Shown here: one piece after another, positions 1-5,684 of the stretch
How positions within the stretch are numbered: position 1 is the stretch's first letter
How the letters are laid out: each line of letters begins with the position of its first letter
Assembly (NCBI GenBank): GCA_028287205.1
Contig: JAQBQC010000272.1
Location: 1-7,015, forward strand
DNA length: 7,015 bases
Direction of reading: 5' to 3'
Origin: Gemmatimonadota bacterium
GTDB lineage: Bacteria > Gemmatimonadota > Gemmatimonadetes > Gemmatimonadales > Gemmatimonadaceae
Position numbers and translations under genes: made by a program
The notes under the pieces: model-generated
The model's database searches: none
What the model was told of the DNA's origin: nothing
What the model saw: the letters and a program-made list of their open reading frames with translations, nothing else

Positions 1-1166
1 AGTCCGGCGAACGCCTGCTCGACGTCGCGCAGCAGGTCGTTCGTGTCTTCCACTCCACACGAGAGCCGCACCATTCCTTCCGTGATTCCCAGCGCCGCGC
101 GGCGCTCGGGCGGCACGGATGCGTGCGTCATGCTCGCCGGATGGCTGATGAGGCTCTCAACTCCTCCTAACGACTCCGCCAGGGAAAAGATTCGCACTTT
201 CTTGAGCACCTGGTTCGCGAGCTCCTTCGTGCCCACATCCACCGTCACCATCCCGCCCATGCCGCGCATCTGCATGCACGCCAGCGCGTGCTGCGGATGA
301 CTCTCGAGCCCCGGGTACCGCACGCGCTCGTGACCGAGGTGATCGGCGAGGTACGCGGCGACGGCGCGTCCGTTTCTGTCGTGCGCGGGCATGCGCAGAT
401 GCAGCGTCTTCATTCCGCGCAGCACGAGCCAGGAGTCGAACGGGCCCGCGACAGCTCCCGCAGCGTTGTGGATGAACTGAATGCGCGCAGCGAGATCATC
501 GTCTTTCACGGCCGCGACTCCGCAGATCACATCGCTGTGCCCGTTCAGATACTTGGTGGCGGAGTGAAAGACGATGTCCGCGCCGTGCGAGAAGGGCTGC
601 TGGAAGAACGGCGTCGCGAACGTATTGTCGACGATGAGCAGCGCCTGGTGCGCATGCGCGACGTCCGCAGCGGCCGAAAGGTCGGTGATCTGCATCAGCG
701 GATTCGTCGGCGTCTCGACGAGTATCGCCTTCGTGCGCGGCGTGCACGCGTCCTCGATGCGCTGAGTGTCGGTGGTGTCGACATACGAGAAGCAGAGGCC
801 CAGATGCTGCAGCAGCTTGTCGAACAGGCGGAAGGTTCCGCCGTACACGTTCGCGCCGCACACGATGTGGTCGCCGGATTGGAAAAGCTTCATGATCGAA
901 TCGAGACAGCCCATTCCGCTCGCGAAGGCGAAGCCGTGCTCCGCTCCTTCGAGCGCCGCGATCGTGCGCTCCAGCGCCTCGCGAGTGGGATTCTTTCCGC
1001 GAGCGTACTCGTACCCCTTGTTCTGGCCGAGCCCCTCCTGCACATACGTCGAAGTGAGATACACGGGTGGCATGATCGCACCGGCGAGCGGATCCTCCCG
1101 CTCGCCCGCGTGAATGGCCCGTGTACCGAACCCGGTGCTGCGATCGTCATCGAATATGCGTGTCAT
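1..1166 (-). CDS. Cystathionine gamma-synthase / gamma-lyase family PLP enzyme (3' end cut by window edge)
   Basis: This is a cytosolic fold-type I PLP enzyme of the Cys/Met metabolism (trans-sulfuration) family, which makes or cleaves cystathionine. I translated 388 residues; family members are about 380-400 long, so only a few C-terminal residues are missing. Visible landmarks are the YEYAR-x-x-NPTR segment near residues 52-62 (the Tyr and Arg that contact PLP phosphate of the neighbouring subunit), SGM at 83-85, NVYGG at 106-110, ETPTNP at 151-156, VDNTF with Asp180 (pairs with the PLP ring nitrogen), SATKYLNGHSD with the Schiff-base Lys205, and AESLGGVESL followed by HPASMTHAS at 330-350. 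The ATG at 1164-1166 puts the N-terminus where relatives begin (GFGTRAIHAG), but its ribosome-binding site is weak and an in-frame TTG lies four codons upstream. It is divergent from the response-regulator gene. Motifs do not separate synthase (MetB) from lyase (MccB/MetC-like) or O-acetylhomoserine-using relatives, so no symbol is given. Confidence 0.93.
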   Translation of the reverse strand, partial: MTRIFDDDRSTGFGTRAIHAGEREDPLAGAIMPPVYLTSTYVQEGLGQNKGYEYARGKNPTREALERTIAALEGAEHGFAFASGMGCLDSIMKLFQSGDHIVCGANVYGGTFRLFDKLLQHLGLCFSYVDTTDTQRIEDACTPRTKAILVETPTNPLMQITDLSAAADVAHAHQALLIVDNTFATPFFQQPFSHGADIVFHSATKYLNGHSDVICGVAAVKDDDLAARIQFIHNAAGAVAGPFDSWLVLRGMKTLHLRMPAHDRNGRAVAAYLADHLGHERVRYPGLESHPQHALACMQMRGMGGMVTVDVGTKELANQVLKKVRIFSLAESLGGVESLISHPASMTHASVPPERRAALGITEGMVRLSCGVEDTNDLLRDVEQAFAG

Positions 1167-1207
1167 GCGTTCTCGCAATTCAGGTGGCAGCGGCGAGTGA
1201 TTAGTGC
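1167..1207. promoter_or_regulatory. Short divergent intergenic spacer
   Basis: These 41 bases separate two genes that start in opposite directions, so promoters for both must lie here or reach into the coding starts. I see no convincing -35/-10 pair on either strand and no strong Shine-Dalgarno for either gene; the plus strand has only a GCGAG at 1193-1197, about ten bases before the ATG at 1208. The call rests on gene geometry, not on a recognised motif. Confidence 0.3.
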
Positions 1208-2377
1208 ATGAGGCGCCGCGTCTCACTGGCTACGCCTAACCAAGATAGCTTGACCGCTTCTCCTCTGCAGGCAGCCGCCGGCTCTCTCTACACCGGCGAT
1301 CCGACCCTGGACAGCTCACTCTCGCGACGGTGTCTCGTCGTGGATGATGAGCCGCGTCTGCGGCAGGCGCTCGTGCGACTCATGCGCGGCGATGGCTTCA
1401 TCTGCCTCGAGGCCGGCTCGGGCGTGGAGGCGCTCGCCCTGCTCGAAACCGAGGCGGTCGCGCTCGTGCTCTCCGACATGCGCATGCCGAAGATGGACGG
1501 GCAGGAGCTGCTCCGCAATTTGCGCATCCGCTATCCCGATGTCGCGGTCGTGATGATCACCGCGGTGGCCGAGGTCGAGGTTGCAGTCGCGTGTCTGTCG
1601 CTTGGCGCGATGGACTACATCACGAAGCCGTTCGTATTCGAGGAAGTACGCGCGCGCGTAGCCCAGGCGCTCGAGAAGCGCCGGCTGCTCGCCGACAATC
1701 GCGACTACCAGGAACGGCTCGAGGTGCGCGTGAAAGCGCAGGCCGAGCGGCTCGAGACGCTCTTTCTCGCGAGCATCCAGTCGCTCGCCGATGCACTCGA
1801 GCTCAAGGATCCGTACACGCGCGGACACTCCGTGCGCGTGAGCCAGTACGGCGTTGCCATCGCCCGCGCGATGAATCTCAGCACGACGCTCACCGCGCAG
1901 ATCGAGCTCGGCGGCCATCTCCACGACGTCGGGAAGATCGGCGTGCGCGAGGAGGTGCTGCGCAAGGCGGGACCGCTCACGAATGAAGAGTACGAGCACA
2001 TCATGACCCACCCGGTGCTCGGCTGGCAGATTCTTCAGCCGCTGCTCGGCGACAATCCCGTCGCGCTCAACATCGTGCGCTCGCACCACGAGCGGATCGA
2101 TGGCAGAGGCGTGCCGGACAAGTTCGCCGGCGACGACATTCCGCTGGAGGCGCGCATCATCGCCGTCGCGGATGCGTTCGACGCGATGATGAGCAAGCGC
2201 CCCTACCGCAACGGGCTCACGTTCACGGAGGCGATGGCCGAGCTTCGGCGCGTAGCGGGCACGCAGTTCGACGTGAACGTGGTGGATGCATTCTTCGAGG
2301 TGGCGCGCAACGAGGCGTTCATCCCCGACGACTCGGGCGAGACCGAAGCCATCAAGCTCCGCGCGCCAACGCGCTAG
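1208..2377 (+). CDS. Response regulator with receiver and HD-GYP domains (RpfG-like c-di-GMP phosphodiesterase candidate)
   Basis: A 389-residue two-domain cytoplasmic regulator. Residues 41-155 form a CheY-like receiver: acidic pair Asp46/Asp47, phosphoacceptor Asp90 in SDMRMP, Thr118 and Lys140 in the ITKPF motif. Residues about 156-190 are a charged, probably coiled-coil linker. From about 190 an HD-GYP domain follows: YTRGHSVRVS (His207), HLHDVGKIG with the His239-Asp240 metal pair and Lys243, His268 in MTHP, HHER (His293, His294) and Asp322 in ADAFDAM. Known members hydrolyse cyclic di-GMP under control of a partner histidine kinase; no kinase is in this window. All expected metal ligands are present, but the GYP signature reads DGRGVP (residues 298-303), with Val302 replacing Tyr. 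The first 40 residues precede the receiver, match no domain and may be partly untranslated; the nearest in-frame alternative is a TTG at 1250. The gene converges on the chemoreceptor gene, 27 bp apart. Confidence 0.95.
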   Translation: MRRRVSLATPNQDSLTASPLQAAAGSLYTGDPTLDSSLSRRCLVVDDEPRLRQALVRLMRGDGFICLEAGSGVEALALLETEAVALVLSDMRMPKMDGQELLRNLRIRYPDVAVVMITAVAEVEVAVACLSLGAMDYITKPFVFEEVRARVAQALEKRRLLADNRDYQERLEVRVKAQAERLETLFLASIQSLADALELKDPYTRGHSVRVSQYGVAIARAMNLSTTLTAQIELGGHLHDVGKIGVREEVLRKAGPLTNEEYEHIMTHPVLGWQILQPLLGDNPVALNIVRSHHERIDGRGVPDKFAGDDIPLEARIIAVADAFDAMMSKRPYRNGLTFTEAMAELRRVAGTQFDVNVVDAFFEVARNEAFIPDDSGETEAIKLRAPTR

Positions 2378-2404
2378 CGAGCGTCGTGGCGCCTCGGCTC
2401 GATA

Positions 2405-4138
2405 CTAGAGCTCGAAGCGATGCATCACACCCTTGAGCCGCGCCGCAATGTCCGCGAGATGCTGGCTGGACTCGGTGACATGCATCATCGAAGCGGTCTG
2501 CTCCTGCACCACCGCGCTCACCTGCTCCGACGTCGACGCGTTCTGCTCGGCCACCACCGCCACGGCCTCGATCTCGCGTGCGAGCGACTCCGCCTCCGAA
2601 TGCTGCGACACGGCAGACTCGACGATGCGCTGCACCGCGGCGCGGCTTCCCTCGATCTCCTTCACGATCTGAATCAGCGAGCCGCTCGATGAGCGGATGA
2701 CGGACTCGCCGGCGACGACGCTCGTGCTGACATCGTCGATGCGCGCGGACATTGCGGTGCTCGCGAGCTGGATCTCCGTGGCGAGCTGACGGATGGTCTC
2801 GAGGGCGCGGCCGCTCTCCTTCGCGAGCTTGCGCACCTCGTCGGCGACGACCGCGAAGCCGCGTCCATGCTCGCCGGCGCGCGCGGCCTCGATGGCGGCG
2901 TTGAGCGCGAGCAGATTCGTCTGGCGCGCGATGGCGCCGATCGTATCCGTGATCTGGCCGATGCGCAGCGATTTCTCACCCAGTTCGGCCACTGCCGGCA
3001 GCGTCTCGCTCGTGACGGCGGAGATGCGGGCCATGCTCTTGAGCCCCTGTTCGGCGGCCTCGCCCGCACGGCGCGCGGAGTCGGTCACGGCATCAGCGGC
3101 CGTCTGAGCGCGCTGCGCGTGTCCGGAGACCTCCTGCGCGCGACTCGCGACGCGTCCGGAGATCGCGACCACGATGTGGATGCCTCTGGTTTGCTGCGCG
3201 GCGGAGGTCGCGATCGACTGCGCGGCGGCGGCCACCTCTTCGGTAGAGGCGCTCATCTGCTCGGCGCCGGCCGCGAGCTCGTCGGCGGTGGCCGCGACTT
3301 CCGCGGCACCGGTCTCGACGTCGCGCAAAAGGGTGCGGAGGCCTCCGCTCATGGTGCGGAACGAGGCCGCGAGCGCGCCGATCTCGTCGCCGGACTCGAA
3401 GGTGAGCTCGCGGCGCATGTTGCCGCGCGCGACGAGCTGCGCGTGCGCAGCGACTTCCTCGATGCCGAAGGTCATCTGGCGCGCGGCGATGAGCGAAGCG
3501 GCGAGCGCGCCGACCATCACGAGCACGGGGATCCACGCGATGCGCATGAGATCCTTCGACAGTTCGGAGAGAAACGGGTCCGCGTCGAGCGTGACGACGG
3601 TGAACGCTGCCGCGGTGCCGTCGGCGCGCAGAATGGGATATTCGGCGGCGAGCTCGTGCCCCACCGGTCCGTCGTACAGCGGGGTCTCGCCGCTCACGTT
3701 GTGCGACAGACTGTCCCTGAGCACTGCGGGCGGCGACCACGTGCGACTGTATTGCGGCTCGCCGGCGGTCCACGATGAGTGCGCGAGGTAGCGGTAGTCG
3801 CTTCCGTCGCGCCGGACGATGGCGATGCCGTTCGTCAGCTGGCGCGTGTCGCCGCCATTCGCGGCCCACGTGCGCTTGAGAACGTCGCGCACGAAGACGA
3901 AGGCGCCGGTGTTCTGTCCGCGCGTGGCGATCACGTCGAGCGATTCGGGGGGAATCGCGACGCTGGCGCTCGCGGCGATCGCGTCGAGACGGTGGGCGTT
4001 GAGCTGGGTGAGCTTGCGACGGCCCGCGAGGTACACGGGAGTGAGCACCAGCGCCAGCGTGGCAAGCACCGCGGTTGCGGTGATGAACGCCATCTTCCAG
4101 CGAAACGGAAATGTCGAGAAACGGGAGCGAAGACTCAC
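2405..4138 (-). CDS. Methyl-accepting chemotaxis protein (transmembrane chemoreceptor)
   Basis: A 577-residue inner-membrane chemoreceptor that would pass ligand signals to CheA/CheW. In order: a basic N-terminus (Arg4, Arg6, Arg13, Lys15), TM1 at about 16-38, an extracytoplasmic domain at 39-197, TM2 at about 199-219, a HAMP domain ending near residue 271 ([10 protein letters not shown] at 251-260), then a long Ala/Glu/Ser-rich coiled-coil signalling domain. The conserved hairpin tip is unmistakable at 403-439 ([20 protein letters not shown], then [15 protein letters not shown]). The sensory part is not a clear family match; EYPILRADG followed by a beta-like run at 166-186 resembles the end of Cache domains (inference). 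The C-terminus, MHRFEL, has no NWETF-type CheR/CheB tether. Arm lengths around the tip exceed those of E. coli Tsr, suggesting a 40H-44H class receptor, unresolved. The start is GTG at 4136-4138 without a clear Shine-Dalgarno; Met16 is an alternative but would remove the basic residues before TM1. No che genes adjoin it. Confidence 0.95.
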   Translation of the reverse strand: MSLRSRFSTFPFRWKMAFITATAVLATLALVLTPVYLAGRRKLTQLNAHRLDAIAASASVAIPPESLDVIATRGQNTGAFVFVRDVLKRTWAANGGDTRQLTNGIAIVRRDGSDYRYLAHSSWTAGEPQYSRTWSPPAVLRDSLSHNVSGETPLYDGPVGHELAAEYPILRADGTAAAFTVVTLDADPFLSELSKDLMRIAWIPVLVMVGALAASLIAARQMTFGIEEVAAHAQLVARGNMRRELTFESGDEIGALAASFRTMSGGLRTLLRDVETGAAEVAATADELAAGAEQMSASTEEVAAAAQSIATSAAQQTRGIHIVVAISGRVASRAQEVSGHAQRAQTAADAVTDSARRAGEAAEQGLKSMARISAVTSETLPAVAELGEKSLRIGQITDTIGAIARQTNLLALNAAIEAARAGEHGRGFAVVADEVRKLAKESGRALETIRQLATEIQLASTAMSARIDDVSTSVVAGESVIRSSSGSLIQIVKEIEGSRAAVQRIVESAVSQHSEAESLAREIEAVAVVAEQNASTSEQVSAVVQEQTASMMHVTESSQHLADIAARLKGVMHRFEL

Positions 4139-4205
4139 GAGAACCAGGTCGGGGACAGGCGCGCGAAAAACGTGGAAAGGGCGGGTGCCGCTCTCCTCCC
4201 GGTAT

Positions 4206-4215
4206 TCACGCGTGA
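4206..4215. repeat. Perfect 10-bp palindrome, TCACGCGTGA
   Basis: The sequence equals its own reverse complement over all ten bases; the next flanking pair (T at 4205, G at 4216) does not pair. It lies between two divergent starts, where a dimeric regulator could bind, but CG-rich palindromes of this length also occur by chance in GC-rich DNA, so operator function is speculative. Confidence 0.45.
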
Positions 4216-4226
4216 GAGCGCGTGGT

Positions 4227-4238
4227 GTAACGAGTTAC
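4227..4238. repeat. Inverted repeat GTAAC-GA-GTTAC
   Basis: Two 5-bp arms are separated by two bases. It starts 11 bp after the palindrome at 4206-4215 and sits just upstream of the possible -35 for glmM. Its AT content stands out against the GC-rich surroundings. An operator half-site pair is possible; no known regulator consensus is recognised. Confidence 0.4.
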
Positions 4239-4243
4239 GTCGT

Positions 4244-4271
4244 TTGCCGACGCTCGGGCCCGCACTAAGTT
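4244..4271 (+). promoter_or_regulatory. Candidate weak sigma-70-like promoter for glmM
   Basis: TTGCCG at 4244-4249 (four of six bases match TTGACA) is followed after 16 bp by TAAGTT at 4266-4271 (three of six match TATAAT). It lies in a locally AT-richer patch about 30 bp before the glmM start. The match is poor and the promoter consensus of this organism is unknown, so this is only the best candidate I can find. Confidence 0.22.
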
Positions 4272-4285
4272 TTTGGCAACGAACC

Positions 4286-4291
4286 GGGAGG
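4286..4291 (+). promoter_or_regulatory. glmM ribosome-binding site (GGGAGG)
   Basis: This near-consensus Shine-Dalgarno ends seven bases before the GTG at 4299. It is the strongest well-placed ribosome-binding site in the window and decides the non-ATG start of the GlmM homologue. Confidence 0.75.
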
Positions 4292-4298
4292 CAGTCGC

Positions 4299-5663
4299 GT
4301 GTACGAGAAACTGATGGTCAGCGTGTCGGGCGTGCGGGGCCGTGTGGGGGATGGACTCACCCCGGCGGTCATCTCGAAATTCGCAGCCGGATTCGGCGTC
4401 TGGGCGCAGAAGCGTGGAGGGTCGCGGACGATCGTGGTCGGCCGTGACTCACGTGTGTCCGGACCGATGTTTCATCGCGCGACGATCGCCGCGCTGCAGA
4501 GCGTGGGGTGCGACGTGCTCGACGTCGGACTCGCGCCCACACCGACGATCCAGATGGCGGTGGAGGATGCGCACGCGGCCGGGGGGCTCGCGATCACCGC
4601 GAGTCACAATCCGATCGAATGGAACGCGCTGAAGTTCATCGGGCCGAGCGGGCTCTTTCTCGATGGAGAGGAGGGGGCCGCGATGCGAGCGGTGGTGGAG
4701 AGCGAGATCGCATACGCAACGTGGGACAGGCTGGGCACTGTGACCCAGGACACGAACGCGATCGACCGGCACATCGAGCGGGTGTTGTCGCTTCCCTTCA
4801 TAAATGTCGAGCGGATCCGCACACGGAAGTTCCGGGTGGCGCTCGACTGCGCCAACGGAGCGGGGGGCGCGATCCTGCCGGCGCTGCTGGAGCGCCTCGG
4901 ATGCGAGGTAACGGGCATCAACCTGGAAACAAATGGACGTTTCCCTCGGTCTCCGGAACCGGTCGCGGCGAACCTCGGAGAACTGGAACGACTCGTGCTC
5001 CACACGGGAGCAGACGTGGGTCTGGCAACTGATCCGGATGTTGACAGGTTGGCGCTCGTTTCCGACGCGGGAACGGCAATTGGAGAGGACTGGACACTGG
5101 CTTTGGCGGCGCGGTTGGCGCTGCGGTATCGCCCGGGACCTGTGGTAGCGAACCTGTCGACCAGCCGAATCGTCGATGATGTGGCAAAGGAGGCGGGAAC
5201 TTCCGTGATCCGGGCGCCTGTTGGTGAAGTGAATGTCGCGCTGCGCATGCGGAGCGAAGGTGCAGCGATCGGCGGCGAGGGAAACGGAGGGGTGATTCTC
5301 TCCGAGCTGCACCTGGGCCGGGATGCGCCGGTGGGAGTGGCTCTGCTGCTGCAGATGCTCGTGGAGGATGGGGAGCCGCTGTCGCGAGTCATCGATCGAT
5401 ATCCTCGGTATCGAATTGTGAAGGACAAGCTGGACCGGCCGAACGCGCCGCTAGACACGGTGTACAGTTCTTTGCGCGCCGGATTCGCGGACGCGATGGT
5501 CGATACGCAGGACGGCTTGCGGCTGTCGTGGGATGATCGTTGGGTGCACGTGCGGCCTTCGGGAACGGAGCCGATCGTGCGAGTGATAGCTGAAGCACCA
5601 ACTGATGAAGAGGCGCGCGAGCTGGTCGCGCGATCGCGCGTACCGCTCGATGCGCTGCGCTGA
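4299..5663 (+). CDS. glmM: Phosphoglucosamine mutase / phosphomannomutase family protein (GlmM-like)
   Basis: A 454-residue alpha-D-phosphohexomutase, full length for the family (about 440-460). It most likely interconverts glucosamine-6-phosphate and glucosamine-1-phosphate in the cytosolic route to UDP-GlcNAc. All four family loops are visible: the phosphoserine loop ITASHNP with Ser102, the Mg-binding loop DPDVDR (Asp245, Asp247, Asp249), the sugar-specificity loop GGEGNGG at 325-331, and the phosphate-binding loop RPSGTEP at 419-425. The specificity loop has the archaeal/Bacteroidetes-type form, followed by GRDA at 340-343, rather than the GGEQSGH-like form I recall for E. coli-type GlmM, so mannose or glucose phosphates could also be substrates. 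The symbol rests on the loops plus the adjoining glmS. The start is GTG with a good Shine-Dalgarno; the N-terminus MYEKLMVSVSGVRG fits the family. Codons 247-314 end in G or C in about 65% of cases, lower than the start of glmS. Confidence 0.92.
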   Translation: MYEKLMVSVSGVRGRVGDGLTPAVISKFAAGFGVWAQKRGGSRTIVVGRDSRVSGPMFHRATIAALQSVGCDVLDVGLAPTPTIQMAVEDAHAAGGLAITASHNPIEWNALKFIGPSGLFLDGEEGAAMRAVVESEIAYATWDRLGTVTQDTNAIDRHIERVLSLPFINVERIRTRKFRVALDCANGAGGAILPALLERLGCEVTGINLETNGRFPRSPEPVAANLGELERLVLHTGADVGLATDPDVDRLALVSDAGTAIGEDWTLALAARLALRYRPGPVVANLSTSRIVDDVAKEAGTSVIRAPVGEVNVALRMRSEGAAIGGEGNGGVILSELHLGRDAPVGVALLLQMLVEDGEPLSRVIDRYPRYRIVKDKLDRPNAPLDTVYSSLRAGFADAMVDTQDGLRLSWDDRWVHVRPSGTEPIVRVIAEAPTDEEARELVARSRVPLDALR

Positions 5664-5671
5664 CATTTTCC

Positions 5672-5676
5672 GGGAA
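5672..5676 (+). promoter_or_regulatory. Probable weak glmS ribosome-binding site (GGGAA)
   Basis: This purine run ends eight bases before the glmS ATG, inside the 21-bp spacer after the glmM stop. Spacing is suitable but the match is modest. The spacer is far too short for a separate promoter plus leader or a glmS ribozyme. Confidence 0.45.
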
Positions 5677-5684
5677 CGCGGTAT

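Larger units (their letters stand above)
4139..4298. promoter_or_regulatory. Divergent intergenic region between chemoreceptor and glmM
   Basis: This is the largest non-coding stretch in the window, 160 bp between two divergent starts, and must carry the glmM promoter and probably the chemoreceptor promoter. It holds a perfect 10-bp palindrome (4206-4215), a second inverted repeat (4227-4238), a candidate weak promoter toward glmM (4244-4271), the glmM ribosome-binding site (4286-4291), and on the minus strand a GGGAGGAG run (4193-4200) with no start codon at a useful distance. I see no rho-independent terminator and no riboswitch that I recognise. Confidence 0.6.

Noticed and set aside
288..1211. 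A 307-codon open frame on the plus strand over the cystathionine-enzyme gene
   Set aside because: It is antisense to a clearly conserved PLP enzyme, its translation is Arg/Glu/Val-rich without any motif, and long opposite-strand frames are expected in GC-rich DNA.
1250..1255. TTGACC as a -35 box
   Set aside because: No -10-like hexamer lies 15-19 bp downstream, and it falls inside the predicted coding region.
1316..2089. A 257-codon minus-strand frame over the receiver and HD domains
   Set aside because: His/Arg/Glu-rich shadow of a gene with intact receiver and HD motifs.
2382..2404. Possible bidirectional terminator between the two convergent stops (GAGC...GGCGCC...GCTC)
   Set aside because: Only four outer base pairs and a short GC core pair; there is no sustained stem and no T-tract on either strand.
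2867..3778. A 303-codon plus-strand frame inside the chemoreceptor
   Set aside because: It is a shadow of the coiled-coil signalling domain, with Gly/Arg/Ala-rich sequence and no domain signature.
5664..5684. glmS ribozyme/riboswitch upstream of glmS
   Set aside because: The spacer is only 21 bases, much too short for the ribozyme, which is also typical of Firmicutes-type leaders.
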